From Lichenostomus cassidix (lineage: Eukaryota; Chordata; Aves; Passeriformes; Meliphagidae): a DNA stretch of 64,000 nt. Positions 9,411-22,080 of this stretch are shown here, in pieces; the first letter of the stretch is position 1; the number at the start of each line of letters is the position of its first letter. The position numbers were made by a program, and so were the translations under genes. The stretch is taken from assembly GCA_008360975.2 (NCBI GenBank), contig CM039179.1:52985166-53049165 (forward strand), written 5' to 3'. Below the pieces are notes generated by a model. It saw only the letters and a program-made list of their open reading frames with translations, made no database searches and had not been told where the DNA came from.

Positions 9411-12400
9411 CAATATTATGTTGCTATTTTAATTATATTTGAAGAGTGACCAAGGTCCCGGTCTTCAAAATCTGAAATTTGGGGAAAAAGATGTGCTAAA
9501 AGTCTTGCAAACTTTTTACACAAAGGCATGAGAAACCTTATTGCCATATTTGCTTGCCGTCATAGCTTCTACAGAGACACAAGAACTACAATTACATGAT
9601 TTAATGAAATAAACATACACAGTGAGAGTACATTCATCTAGCTAATATGAAAACAGAAATCTCTCACACTGGGTGAAACTGCAATGAAGAGAGAAGCCAA
9701 ACATTAGCATTGTCAGCCACACGCTGTCACTGTGGGTATGAGAGAACAAACGGCAACAAGATAGAAATATGAAGTCTTTTATAATAATATGTAAGCCCAA
9801 GTTTGGTTTGCATCTCTGAAACCCGTCTTCTTTATTCAGAGTCTTTTATTTTGAGGGTTGTATTCATTTAGCTAAAATATATTTTCCAGTTCAGTGTTGT
9901 TAATTGATCAGTATTTATCGATGGTCAGAGGAGTTTCATGTTAACCTGTCAATTGCAACTCTCTTATAGTTCACCTTTGTCTCATTTGCAGCTTGATACA
10001 CTTGATTCCTAGAAAAAGGAAGATATTCCGAAGAGCTATCACCTGATTCAAGTTCTTTACCTTTTAGTATATCAGAAAAGAATTTAGGAAACATTCCAGT
10101 TTCTTTAGGATCTTAAAAAAAAAAAAAAAAAAGTCAATGTAAAATTTTATTTACTTATACTACGCTATAGTGTCTTCTATTACCAAAATTCCCGCTTTCT
10201 AATGGTTTTAAATGTGCATGTCAGGAAGTGTACTTTTAACACAAACATCGTTATCATCAGTTCCATTAAAACTGTACAGCTCTCTGACGTATTTTAATGT
10301 GAATTTCTTCTTCAGGTATCACTCAGAAAACCCCTGTGTTTTTGTTTGCCAGCAGTTGGGTGCAGAGTATTATTTTTTATTACTATAAGTGTGGTTTTCA
10401 TCAGTGTGAAAAAACAACCCACCTTATTAGTGAAGCATTCTTCTTTCACTGTGGTTTAGTAAAGGTTGTCAGGGACTTAAATTTGGACTGGGATTGTTAA
10501 TGTGTCTAAGGGTTGCATACAGCAGAGCTGTGCAATAGAACTGTATGAAGTAAAAATGTGCCTCCTAGTGTAAAGAAGGGGAAAAATGCATTTTCATGAA
10601 AGTGCTTGATAAATCACATTTTGATAGCTGCAAGCTGTGGATGTGATTCATTTTTCTTCAAAGAGATAAAGAGGAATAGCATATATTTAGTGGAGTGTTA
10701 GAACTGCTCTAGGGAGGAAGCCTACTACAGACTGTGGACAAATCTATGCAATAATTCCAGTGGTTTAAAACCAGACAGAAATATAATATTTATGCCTTCT
10801 GATACATGTTTATGAAGCTAAGTAAATGCTTGCCTAATTTCTACATCTCATTAATAAGTAGTATCAATATATGTTGCATAACACAAAGTAATAGCTTTAT
10901 AAAAATGTGAAGCTGTAGCAAAAATGGTAACAAACCCACTGGTTTGAAGATCATGCTTTTATTTCGTAAAATTAAATAGAATTATGTTCTATGTTACTTC
11001 CAAAGAAATTCCATATTCTTTGAATTAATGTTATAATGATGTCTTTCAATAATAATGTTGGTAGATAGCTTTTTTATTTCTGGTACAATAAAAACTGCGT
11101 GGTTAAATTTGGCTGATAAATACCTGAATTCACACATTGTAATAAACCTAATACTATGGCAATTTAGTCAAATAATGTCAGGGGTGCTAAATGATACTCT
11201 AATTCCAGTAATAAGTAGGAATATCTCTGTGGCAGTGGTTTAATTATGATTAAAGTTCAGTGTAATGGCAAGACTGCCTTGTATTACACTTGGTCATATG
11301 ATAGTGTCCCATGTGGAGAAGCTAAGCCTCTCCTGCAAAGAGCTTTGGTTTTACGGTGTCACTATCATTACACCCAGTGGGTGATGATGGTTTAACCTTG
11401 CGGGCATTTCCTCTGCTTAATCCTGTCTTTCATTTTGCTGCCTCAAAAGTTTCTTATTTGGCAATACTTGGATAGTCCATAGCTGAACAGCCTAAGGTGT
11501 AGAAAGAAATGCTAGTCTTAATGCCTAGATCTAGATAATTTGCTGTCCATAGTCATTCTTGTGTTTTCATAATATGCGACTATGAGAACTAAAATAGGAA
11601 CATTTGCCTTTGAGTCATATCCTCCATTTCATTAAACACAAGTTCATACCTCACACAGAATCTAACATTGTCACATTTAGCTACAGGCAAGCAGGAGTAA
11701 GAAGAACTGGAGTCAGGTTGGTGAATTAGCCTACAGAAGAGCTATAAAATAGTCTGAAGTCTGAGTTCAATTTTAGCCCATGCACTTATTTCTTTAAAAA
11801 GATAAATAAAATCTGAAAGGCATAAGAAGTATTGCCATCTCTGTACATCTCTTTGCTGCCTCATTGCACTGAGGATTTTTCAATTGTCTTGGTTTAGAAA
11901 AGCCACTGTGCTACATCTGTTCCTATTTTACTCTCTTTTCCTTCACACACCAAAGCTAATTGTAATGTAAACCAGGAGGCCACAGCCATGGAATGAGCAG
12001 TGGGAGGTGAACTTCTCCCATTGCTTCTCCAAGAGGAGCACCTAACTTGTCAAAATTTCCTGGCTGTTGCTGCCATCTTCAATGAGAACTTGCAGGTTCT
12101 CAGCAGTGAGCTGAAAAGGCTACATGGGGCACAGGGGCTATGAGAAAGGTTAGAGGATTAAAGGAAGGGGAAGCTTGCACATGAGACGAAAGCTGGTGCC
12201 TTTGGCTGCCTTCACTGATGGTACCTGGGACAGCTTAAAACCACAGATACTTTTGCCAGTGGTGCAGGTTAAAAGAAGAGACTGATTTAAGGAATTAAGA
12301 GTTATTTTCCTCTTGTAAGTATTTTTCTACTCACAAGGCTTTTCTTCATATCACAGCAAGCCCAGATCTACTTCAGACATTGACAGACTTTAAGTTTCAA

Positions 12401-12535
12401 AGTGATATCATTATCTAGTCAAACCTCTACCATAGCACAATGCTTAGTATTTCACACAACTTTTCTTAAATCGTGCTGATGTTTTAAAATAGTCCAGTGA
12501 TTTGTTTTCACTGGTGTTTGATTACATGTTTTATA
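9411..12535 (+). other. Intron without recognised genes or transposons
   Basis: AT-rich sequence with an 18-A run at 10115-10132. A somewhat GC-richer patch lies at about 11950-12200; I could not assign it to any family. It holds no convincing open frame. Confidence 0.6.
10115..10132 (+). repeat. Poly(A) run
   Basis: Eighteen consecutive A bases. There is no clear retroelement body immediately upstream, so a retrotransposon tail is not supported. Confidence 0.9.
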
Positions 12536-13447
12536 TGGGTTTACATGGCAAGGTTGTGGGGAGGGGGGCTGCAGAGGGTGCTTCTTCAAGAAGATTCCAG
12601 AGGCTGCCCCCCGTGTTTGACAGCCAGTTCCCAGTGGCTCTAAAACAGACCCTTTGCTGCCCAAAGCTGCACGGCAGCTGGGGGGAAGGAGTAAGAAAAA
12701 TGTGAGAGGAACAAACCTGCAGACACTAAGGTCCATGAAGAAGGAGGTAGACAGCATGGCTCAGGCACCAAACAGATTCCCTCTCAGCTTGTGCCCCCAG
12801 CAGCCCATGGAGGACCCCATGGAGCAGGTAGGTGTGCCCCCAGCAGCCAATGGAGAACCCCATGGAGCAGGTAGGTGTGCCCAGACAGGAGAGGAACTGT
12901 GGCCTCTGGGGAACACACTCTGGAGCACTCTGTTCTTGAGGGCTCACACCCTGTGGAAGGGACTCAATGCTGGAGCAGTTAATGAAGGACTGTCTTGCTT
13001 GGAAAGGACCTCATGTTGGAGCAGGGAAAGAGTATGATGAGGAAAGAGCAGCAGGAACTAAGAAGTTTTACTGGCTGATTGCAACTCCCACTCCAGATCC
13101 CTTTCACCACTTAGGGGCAGGGGCAAGGTGGGGAGGAATCAGAAAAGGAGAGTATGAAAGAGTGAATTTGAGCCTGGGAAGAAGGGATGAGTGGGGAGTG
13201 GGAAAGGTGTTTTTAGTTTTGTTTTTCCAGTTTCTAACAATCCTACTCTGTTTTTTATTGATGATAAACTAAATTAATCTTCCCCAGGCTAAGTCAGTTC
13301 TGCCAGTGATGGTAACTGGTGAGTGATCTCCCTGTCCTTATCTCAACCCATGAGCTTTTTCATCTCATTTTCTTGCTATCTTGCTGAGAAGGGGGAGTGA
13401 TAGAGCAGCTTGGCAAGCACCTGGCAGCAGCCAAGGTTAACCCACCA
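12536..13447 (+). mobile_element. LTR-type repeat, copy A (avian endogenous retrovirus, probably solo LTR)
   Basis: This roughly 910-bp GC-richer block starts TGGGTTTACATGGCAAGG. Its centre is purine-rich with repeated 'GGAGCAG' phrases, and it ends with ACTAAATTAATCTTCCCCAG, a GGTAACTGGTGAGTGATCTC segment and CCCACCA. The same order of segments is found at 28760-29769 and, more diverged, at 23400-23993, so it is an interspersed repeat and not a gene. I recall this as a common avian LTR class, but the exact family name is not certain. No retroviral gene flanks it, so I read it as a solo LTR. Open frames inside it (such as 12654-13037) are by-products of its GC content. Confidence 0.7.
12791..12882 (+). 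repeat. 43-bp tandem duplication inside LTR copy A
   Basis: Two adjacent 43-bp units (12791-12833 and 12834-12876) both begin GTGCCCCCAGCAGCC and end CATGGAGCAGGTAGGT. A GTGCCC start of a third unit follows. They differ at only a few bases. Variable numbers of such units are a common feature of this LTR class. Confidence 0.88.
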
Positions 13448-14584
13448 GAATATTAAAGCTGGTATTGTATTCTCAGTCTGAAAGCATTTATTTTCAGTTT
13501 CTAGTTCCTGTCTGTGTGACTGTACCACCCTTTGTCAGCGGGAGGTCTGTGAGTTCCAAAAGTGCAAGGTAAGTTTAAGGCCCAAGGGACAGTTTTGACT
13601 AGTATAATACAGATCCTAGCCAATAACATTAAAAAAGCATGTATCTTCTGCTGGTATCTACAGCATATGTTACAGAATGATTCCTTGGTTTAATGATCTT
13701 TGGTGACAGAGGAAATAGTACTGCATTGCTTACTGACTTCAACTGAATCAGCCTTTTATTTTATAAACAGGGTGTTTGGTGTCCATAGTTCAGATACAGT
13801 GTTCAAGTCTTGTGGAATCTGTAATAAATTGGTTCATTTGTAGTAGTATTTTGAATGTTGAAACATTCTGTTTTTAAGCACCCTTTTCCTCTCTGTATTT
13901 TAATACTGGTCCAGTATCTGTCCAGAAAAAAAAAAAAAAGAGAGAGAGAGTAGTAAATCCTCAGTCCTTTCTAACACTTACAGATAAATGACAGTCAAAA
14001 GTTTCAGTTTAAATATTCAGAATAAGAAAAATAAAACATAAGTATTATAAATTGCAGACTTTTAAAATCAGTTTTTCTCTTTATGAGTCATTGTTCTGAG
14101 TGTGTTCTTTTCCTGCCTCATGAACATGCTGTTTAACAGTACTTTTTAGCAATAGAACAGCAACAGATTTTTCTATTATTTAAAAACTTTCCATGGGAAA
14201 TTAAAGTAAAAAACGCAACTGAACACATATCTTTATTCATCATAAAATATATTAGAAAGATTTTATTAGCATGCTAGGTGCTCTATCACCTTAACTGTAT
14301 TTGAGACAATTCACTTTTAAAGGTATGATAGTGTGATTCTGGCAGAAGTATTTGTTTGATGTTTTTGAGGTTGCTTTTACTGAAATTCAGTGAAAGTTAG
14401 TGTTGTCAGCTATAACTGCTTGTTACCTTGATACCACAATTAATTTCCCAATGCTTCATATTCTTTTACTAATGGAGTCTTAGCAGTACAACTCCTATTC
14501 ACAACAGCAGGTTGACTAGAGTAAAGATTATAGTTTTAAGCAGAATTAGAGTTGTTAATGGCTGCAGTGAGAGGAATAACTTCA
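13448..14584 (+). other. Intron without recognised features apart from a short purine run
   Basis: AT-rich unique sequence. An A run followed by (GA)n occupies 13926-13950. Nothing else can be assigned. Confidence 0.6.
13926..13950 (+). repeat. A-run plus (GA)n microsatellite
   Basis: Fourteen A bases are followed by five to six GA units. A short purine-only simple repeat. Confidence 0.85.
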
Positions 14585-15302
14585 TGCAGTAAGAACTGCA
14601 CTCACGGAGACTTGGGCCTGACAAGTAGAAAACAGCTTTGCAGTGAGAGAACTGAGAGTTCTGGTGGATAGCAAATCAGGCATGAGCCAGAAAGACACCC
14701 TTGAAAGCAACCCCCTGAACTGCATTAAGAAAGATGTTGCCAGCAAGCTGATGGGAAGGATCCTTTCTCTCTACTCAGCACTGGTGAGAGACATCCGAAG
14801 TGCCAAGTCCAGCGCTGATTTACCAGTGTGGAAGGGAAATGGAAATAGGGACTGAGTCCAGCAAAGGGCCACAAAGATTATTAAGGTATTGGAGCATCTG
14901 TTGCATGGGGAGCTGCTGAGAGAGCTGTGACTGTTCATCCTGGAGAAAGGAGGGCTTAGGAAGGATCTAATTAATGTGTGCAGGTGCCTGATGTGGTGGG
15001 GGAAGACGAGCAGAGAGAGTGCCAGACTTTTCTCAGTAGTATACCAAACTAAAGAAGGGAGACTGGGCGCAAACTGAAATACAGAGAAATTTTCTTTAAA
15101 CATGAGGAAAAAAAGACCACCACATTTTCTTGCTATCAGAACAACAGAACTCTGCACCTAGTTTCCCACAGAGACTGTAAAGTCTCCATGGATATTTTGA
15201 AAATCAAACAGGACATGACTCTGGCTGAGTCATGGTAGCTCCCTGAGTTGAGCAGGGAGGCTGGACTAAACAATCTCCAGACTTGCTTAACAATTCTATG
15301 AT
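14585..15302 (+). mobile_element. CR1 LINE 3' portion, plus strand
   Basis: It contains the end of CR1 ORF2 (peptide LRVLVDSKSGMSQ near 14650, then NCIKKDVASK) and the 3' UTR phrases (AGGGCCACAAAGATTATTAAGG, GAGCATCT, GGAGAAAGGAGGGCTTAGGA, GGAGGCTGGACTAAACAATCTCCAG). It closes with CAATTCTATGAT, the CR1 terminus. An internal deletion has removed the part usually encoding the last reverse-transcriptase residues near 14840, and frameshifts break the frame. It is a dead, 5'-truncated copy of about 720 bp. Confidence 0.9.
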
Positions 15303-16187
15303 ATTTCAGTCCTATAAATTAATTTGTCTTGTATAGACAAATTGTCTGTGCAATACAGATGTGAAGAAAAAAGGAAAGAAATAACCTTATACACAAGTGT
15401 CTTCAGGTTTGACCTAGACTTGTCCAGAGACTAGGTGTTCATTTTATTATCCCTATCTTATGGCTTTATCATTTTATTTTTCTCAGATTTTATGTTTGCT
15501 TTTTTTTCCTAAGGAGAAATCCATGCATAAGAAGGGAGGTTCTCTGAATAAAATTTGAAAATTATATTATATAGGTAATGAATATTCTGTTTTCTTTCAA
15601 ATATTTGCCTTCCCAAGGAATGCTTTATATTTTCATGCATACACTTACTCTGTTTGTCTTTAAAAGGAGGAGAAGGGGGAGGAAAGATGAATTAAGTAGA
15701 TGGGAAACAAATAAGGAATTATATTTGCAGTTTAAAACCCACGTAAGTAAACTTTCTAGTAATAGGTGTAAGAGTTGAATGATTTCTTAGTGTAAAGCTT
15801 CATCCCCTTTCATACTAATCCTGGTAAATACATGTTAATATGAATAGGGAGAAGGAAAATAATAATAGAATACTTACCTTTTTTCATTGTGAATTGCATG
15901 TTAAATGTGTTTATTCTATGGTTGCACGATGAAGGCATGTCTTCTACACAGAATCCATCTAGACATGGTAGCAACATAAGCAACCAAACTTAGGACATAT
16001 TTACTGTTGCAAGGAAAGAAAAATATATACAAAATATTCTCAAAAACATTCAAAAGCTTTGGAGTTTTTCCCATCTTGAAACAAACAACTAGATAAAGAC
16101 ATAAATCAATCTTTAACTCTTCAGGATAGTTTGAAAATTTTGCAGCTTAGGCAAAAAGTTTTTCAATATAAACCCCATGCTACATCA

Positions 16188-16281
16188 GCACCAAAAAAAA
16201 CCCCTAAAAGAACCCTCCAAAGAACAAACAAGCTAGAAAACCCCAACAAAACAAACAAACAAACAAACAAAAAAAAACCCC
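16188..16281 (+). repeat. A/C-rich low-complexity tract with (AAAC)n
   Basis: The tract is dominated by A and C, including five to six AAAC units near 16248-16270 and a following A run. It contains almost no T or G. Confidence 0.8.
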
Positions 16282-16365
16282 ACACAAAAGTTTATTTAGT
16301 AATATCTGGACACCTTTGCGAGAAAGTAGAAAAATATATTATTGTGTATACCCATATATAATTTT

Positions 16366-16382
16366 TATATATATATATATAT
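16366..16382 (+). repeat. (TA)n dinucleotide run
   Basis: About eight TA units, preceded by further TA-rich sequence (CCATATATAATTTT). An easily melted simple repeat. Confidence 0.85.
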
Positions 16383-18619
16383 CAGTCTTAATAGCTCCAC
16401 AATGAAGTACTACCCAGCACAGTAGGAACAGATCCAGATTTGAAGCAAATGGTACTGAGAACACAGAGTTTACTGTGTACACTTCTGTGGTAGTTGCTCT
16501 GGATTTTTGTGGTCCCATGGACTGAATGTCCACTAGTTGCTGAAGAATAATTCTGGTTTCATTCCATTCCAAAGGAATCCTATTCTTGTGCTCCAGAAGA
16601 GCACATTCATCACAAGAATGCCAAGTGGAAGTTGACTAGGAGATTCATGTAAGAAGAACACTGCTGCAAGTTAATGTAGACATACTATTTAGTAACATAC
16701 ATTTTTTTCTGTATGGAACAACTCACCTATTATTTTAAAGAAATCTGCATTACTGAACTGTCATCTAAATACTTTATGCTCAAATATTCCCAGCATATTT
16801 ATAGTGATTTTAAAGTTCTTCACTCTGAAAACCACACAAAAGTGTAATTTTCAATAAAAACTTGAAATGAAATTCTATGTCCCAGCCATTTAGGAGAAGG
16901 ATTCTTTTTGCTCACTTGACGATATGCTCGACTACTCTTTTAGATTAGATCTGTGTTGGCTTCAAGATCTAAAGAAAGTGTTTAAGTTCATTGAGAAAGA
17001 TTGAATAACTTCCTTGTTTTACTTTATCCTTACTGTACTGAACTATTCTATTCCATAGCTGCATTTTTAAAATAGAATAATGGAGATAACTATTGAAGAT
17101 ACACTCATATCAAGTAAAAGCATCAGTTATAAATGAGTCATTCATCTAAAATAAGTGGGAAAAATAAAAACCTTCTCAACTTTATAATAATTGCATATTT
17201 TATAATCCAAGAGCCTAATGGCATGATGTTTATCACTTTACACATCCTTCATTTTTGCCAGTGTAAAATATATATGACTGACATGAGAGTGTGGTGGAAA
17301 AATTGGCCACTTTTGATGTTTGGCTTTTACTGAATCTTAAAAAATCTTTTTTCTGTTAAATATCAGCAGTCAATTACTGAATTTAAGGGAAAGCAATTTA
17401 TTAGTCAAAACACGTTAAGTTGTTGTAATTTAAAATGTATTAAAATATGCAAGCACATATTTCAATATTGCCAAAGACTTACACTGTAACACAGCAAAGC
17501 ATACAAAATTGATTTTATTTTCTGTAGACCAGCCAATACATTTTGAGTGTTTTAGGGTTTTGTTCTTTGTCTAAATGTATTGCTTTCGCAAAAATGTAAC
17601 AAAAGAGACTGGTTTTAATTGGTAGTGTTATTTCAAGGCCCTTGAAACCCAGGCACTTACAGTTGTTGTGAGTGTGAATGTGATCTGGCAAGCGCAGCAT
17701 AGTCATTAACTAATGGATTGTAGCTACACTCTTTCAATAAAAACATGTAGGTGGTTAGTAGTACTGTAGTGTTACCAGCAATTTTAAAGTCATTTGTAGG
17801 TTAGTTTGTGAAATTAAAAGCGTAATCAAAATTTACCCTGCACTGCTGCCTTTTTCAGCTGATTTAAGTGCAAGATTCCATGGATCATTCAGAAGAGAAA
17901 CTAAATGACTTAAAAATGGTTACCCACACCACAGTGGATTAGTTGTTTGAGTTATAGTTTCAGAGTTTATATATTTCTTTTCATGAGAAATGAAAAGGAT
18001 TTTATATGGTAGTTGCTTTGTGTCATTACTTCAGGTCTTAATATTTATTTATTTATAATATACTTCACATACTTGTGCTTCATTATTACTTCAATATGAA
18101 CGGAAATCATATATTTCCAGTTGTAAATAGGCACTTAGTAATATAAATCCCTCTTGCATGAGCAGCTACACTGTTTGGAGACATATTAATTATACATTTT
18201 GCGGAAGACTGAAAATATCTAACATATGTTATAGATGAATATAGGTCACTGTGACAGCTGTAATAGATAAATATATGCATATCTATGCATACAGACATGC
18301 AGAGATGTAACACATTCCAATAGGGTACAGAGATATTCAGATAATCTAGATGTTAATGATACTGACCTTTGTCTATCTGACCTTCCTTCAGCATTTAAAG
18401 AGACAGCATGACTGATTTTAAAGAGGGAGATTGTTAAAAATAAGCTGACACATCAGTGATTATGTTCTGTTAATACTCTCTGCCATTTTACCAGACTCTC
18501 ATGGCCACATTCTCAAGGAATTCTAGCTATGCTCACATACTCTATTTCTGCATATCTGGACTGCTGTATTAGGTATAGGATGCTTGCCCAGTTTGTTTTT
18601 GAGAAAACTAACTAAAATA

Positions 18620-18987
18620 GTCTCTTTAGGGACATGAAGATGGGGTAATGTCTAGAGGGAAATCTGTATGAGGAGTGGCTGAAGTCACTTGGTTTGTTCA
18701 GCGTGGAGGATTCTGAGGGGAGAGGTACCAAGAGGAAGAGGGGCAGGTACCAATCTCATCACTCTCGTGACCAGTGACAGGACTTGAAGGAAAGCTGGAA
18801 CAGGCTCCCCAGGGAATGGTCACAGCACCAAGCCTGTCTGAGTTCAAGAAACATTTGGACAATCCTCTCAGGCACATGGTGTGACTCGGGGTTGTTGTGT
18901 GAAGGGACAGATGTTAGACTTGAATGGGCCTTGTGGGTCCCTTCCAACTCAGAATATTCTATTATATGGTTCTGTGATTCTGTGATT
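18620..18987 (+). mobile_element. CR1 LINE 3' fragment, plus strand
   Basis: Phrases in CR1 3'-end order: GTGACCAGTGACAGGACTTG, GGAACAGGCTCCCCAGGGAA, TTGGACAATCCTCTCAGGCAC, GTGGGTCCCTTCCAACTCAG, ending TTCTGTGATTCTGTGATT. The terminal TTCTGTGAT octamer repeat is intact. It is 5'-truncated and non-coding, and appears younger than the copies after 54 kb. Confidence 0.9.
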
Positions 18988-19122
18988 TTTTAACCCCAAT
19001 TATACACTATGCACACTTCAGTCCCTAGCCTATAATATGAGTCATGCCTCCCAATAAAACAAAATACTTTGCTGCTAAAGAAAAAAGGTTAATACTTTCA
19101 GTCATGAAAGTGAGACAGCATT

Positions 19123-19560
19123 TTTGAGCTGCTCTGAGGTTTTCTCGCTCTGGGGAGGCAGGGGAACCCCAAAACCCCACAAAAGAGGTTTCCCCCGTGT
19201 GCTTACCGCGCTGCCGTGGGCGTGGCGGAGACGGGACCTGCGGGACCCGAACCCGTGCTAGGGCTGGCTTCTCGAAGGCAGGATAACAGGAGCCTTGGCG
19301 AATAAAGGAAATGCAGTCTCTCAGCCTTGGGAATCCAGGGTTTATTGGTAGGGATGACGGGGAGGAGAAGGCAGATGGGACTGGGACGGAGCAAGGAAGG
19401 CAGGATGCAGCGGGATTCCAAAGGGCTAAGAGCCCGGAACGGAAGCGAGCACCGGGTTAAGGGGGATGGAAAGATGGGAGGGGTGTTTAGAGGATAGCCA
19501 ACCGGGACACAGGGGATACAGATTGACAAGGGCTTCAGGGAATGGGGGTACAAGGAGGGA
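19123..19560 (-). mobile_element. CpG-rich retroviral LTR (apparently young), minus strand
   Basis: In sharp contrast to the AT-rich surroundings, this block has about 20 CpG sites. On the minus strand it reads as U3, then a CCAATAAACCCTGG poly(A) signal (the AATAAA complement is at 19341-19346), then R/U5-like sequence with CTGAGAGACTGCATTTCC and CGCCAAGGCTCCTG. CpG retention suggests recent insertion, since methylated CpG decays quickly. I did not identify clear terminal repeats; the 5' end on the minus strand may extend to about 19700. No retroviral genes adjoin, so it is probably a solo LTR. Confidence 0.62.
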
Positions 19561-20164
19561 AGATACAGAGCTTTTGAAAACCAATAATAACACTGCGGGT
19601 AAAGAACTTTCTAGCTATTAACTAGGTATGGGATAAGGGAAGGCAGATATGCAGTGCCAATCAGACACGCTGCTACACTGCTCTGTGTAAATGACAGAAG
19701 ATGTCGTGCCAGAGGAGGGTAACAGGCTAAAAAAAGACAGTTTTAGAGACACTTGTGAGTTTATCCATGTTATTTTGCAAACAATTGCAACATTATTATG
19801 AAAAAAAATTACGCATTGAATGAAGTCTGGTTAAGCAAAAAATAGTGAAGAATCCTGGAATCCAAACAGTAAGTTGCTTTGCATGCTTTATTCTCTTTGG
19901 AGCTGAAGGGTGATCCACAAAAACAGGCATGAGTAAAAAAAAGAAACTCTATAAGAGAAAAAAATTTAAAGAAGCATGAAAAACTTAGCAATTTAATCCT
20001 TTGTAAGGGATATTGGGACAAAAAAGACTCAGAATCTACAGTCTTTCATTTTTGGAGGAACATTTTCTGTGACCTTTTGAAAGCATGTATTTCTGCCTTG
20101 CTTGCTTGTTTGACAAAAAGTATATTCTACTCTTTTGTCCAATTTAGTTCAACTGCTGTAGGTG

Positions 20165-20196
20165 TTTGTTTATTTGTTTATTTATTTATTTATTTA
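20165..20196 (+). repeat. (TTTA)n microsatellite
   Basis: About eight TTTA units, the first interrupted by TTTG. Confidence 0.88.
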
Positions 20197-21328
20197 CATT
20201 GAAAGAATAAATCCTGGTAGCGCTGTATGTTGATGTCTGTCCATATCTCATGTCCTTTGTTTAGAAATCAATATGTTTAGGTCAGTGACAAAACAGAATG
20301 CATTTTTCAATGGGTCAGGTCCAGAAGTGACTGCTGATATTGCCTACTCTGTTTCACAAGTGTAGGGAAAGAAAAGGAGAGAAATCAGACGAGTGTTATT
20401 GGAGCAGCAGAGAAAGGAATGGCTTGGAAGGTGTCAGGTAAACTGCCAGCTGGATAGATTATGCACGACAGCATAGGTATTGTGAATGAAGAAACGGAGT
20501 GCTGTGGAACTGACATTGGTATAGGTAATGCTTCCATGTACATTGAAACATTTTAGAACAGCTCTGTGCTGCTCAAAAGTTAGAAAGCTCTTTTATTTAT
20601 GGCTCAGAAATGTCCATGAATCATTCTGTCAACTGAGCAAACTTGAAGGAAAGAACGCCTGTCCTCAGAAGACTGTGAAGTTCCAGAACAATCTGGAAAA
20701 CAACCCAAACTGAGAAAGAGTGTGCTTAACTGGGGGACAAGATGAGTGCCATATTGCTTAATTCAGCCTCCTTCCTTTCTGGTCTTGTCAAATGTTTGCC
20801 TATTACAAGATGCCAGCCTACTCAGTGTTGTATTCTGCCACAGGATATGTGGCATCTCACAAATCTGGCAGTACACTGACAGCAGTCTTCTACTTTTTTA
20901 CCCTGGCTGCCCATTAGAATCTGTATAATTAGATTGAGGCTTTGAAATTGGAGTAGCATGTCTAGACTAGCCAAGGGTGTTAAACTGTTGTTGTGCCAGA
21001 TGTAATGCTTAAGAGCACTTAACACTGACCTCTGAAAGCTATTGAGATAATATTTGCATATTGCACAGGTTTTTGGTGCTTTTTATTTTCTGTTTTATAT
21101 CATGTGTGGTACTACCTCTTCAAATGTGTATAATTCCTATACAGTCTGTTCAGTGAATCTGAAATTAAAGTATGTGATGTGCAAACGAATCTCTTTAACA
21201 TTTCAGGCCTAGAATAGTGTATTTAGTCTTAGTAAAAAGATGACAAAATACTGTTTTGTTGTGGGGATTTTTTCAAGTAAATTTGGAAAATCTTGTACTG
21301 TATCCAGATTAAATACTTAGATCATTTT

Positions 21329-21750
21329 ACAGAATCACAAAATTAAATAGGTTTGAAAAGACCTTTGATGTCATTGAATCCAAACTATGACCTAACACCA
21401 CCTTGTCAACTACACCATGGCACTGAGTGCCACATCCAGTCTTTTCTTGAACACTTCCAGGGACTGTGACTCTACCACCTCTCTGGGCAGCCCATTCCAG
21501 TGCCCAGTTACCCTTTCTGTGAAGAAATTCCTCCTAATGTCCAACCTAAAGCTCCCCTGGTGCAGCTCAAGACTGTGCTGTTGTGTCCTGTTGCTGGTTG
21601 CCTGGGAGAAGAGACCAACCCCCATCAGGCCACAACCTCCAGATGTAGAGTAATAAGGTCTCTCCTGAGCCTCCTCCTCTCCAGCTTAAACAGCCCCAGT
21701 TCCCTCAGCTGCTCCTCATAGGACTTACGTTCTAGACCTTTCACCAGTAA
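21329..21750 (-). mobile_element. CR1 LINE 3' fragment, minus strand
   Basis: It begins ACAGAATCACAAAATTAAAT (reverse complement of a worn CR1 terminus). It continues with antisense phrases that are nearly consensus, such as CTCTGGGCAGCCCATTCCAG, GTGAAGAAATTCCTCCTAAT, CTGGGAGAAGAGACCAACCC and CCCTCAGCTGCTCCTCATAGG. About 420 bp; the open frames on both strands here are CR1 shadows. Confidence 0.93.
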
Positions 21751-22010
21751 TAATTTCATTTAATTATTTAAATTATTTTACTACATTAAAAAATTCAAAT
21801 CTCTTTTTCACTGGAACACATTAGTGGCTTTAAACTTGGGTATAGTGCCTACCTCATTAGCACTGGTTTTGTTTTGATGGAGTGTATTCCACAGCTTGGA
21901 TCATTTGAATTAGCCACTCACAGTCAAAAAGAGTCAATCAGTGTAGCCAAGTGTATATATCTAGATGACATGTCAGTAAAGTCTCAGTTTAAAATAGAGA
22001 GATGACCACT

Positions 22011-22080
22011 CAGAAAAAAAATAAAACCAACAAAACCCCCCATAAACCAAAACATACCCTCCCCCAAATAAATAATTGGA
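22011..22080 (+). repeat. A/C-rich low-complexity tract
   Basis: Runs of A and C (AAAACCAACAAAACCCCCC, CCCTCCCCCAAATAAATAA) with almost no G. A simple sequence with no evident function. Confidence 0.7.

Larger units (their letters stand above)
15303..18619 (+). other. Intron without genes; low-complexity patches
   Basis: AT-rich sequence. It includes an A/C-rich patch at about 16188-16281 with (AAAC)n and a (TA)n run at 16366-16382. No coding or transposon signature is visible elsewhere. Confidence 0.6.

Noticed and set aside
10115..10132. Tail of a processed pseudogene or retrotransposon
   Set aside because: No gene-like or LINE-like body precedes the A run.
12654..13037. 127-codon + open frame
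   Set aside because: Lies wholly inside LTR copy A and spans its 43-bp duplication. No protein-family likeness.
14771..15157. 128-codon minus-strand open frame
   Set aside because: Antisense of the CR1 3' region at 14585-15302.
19203..19553. 116-codon minus-strand open frame rich in P, S and L
   Set aside because: Falls inside the GC-rich LTR, where stop codons are rare. Composition is explained by the repeat, not by a gene.
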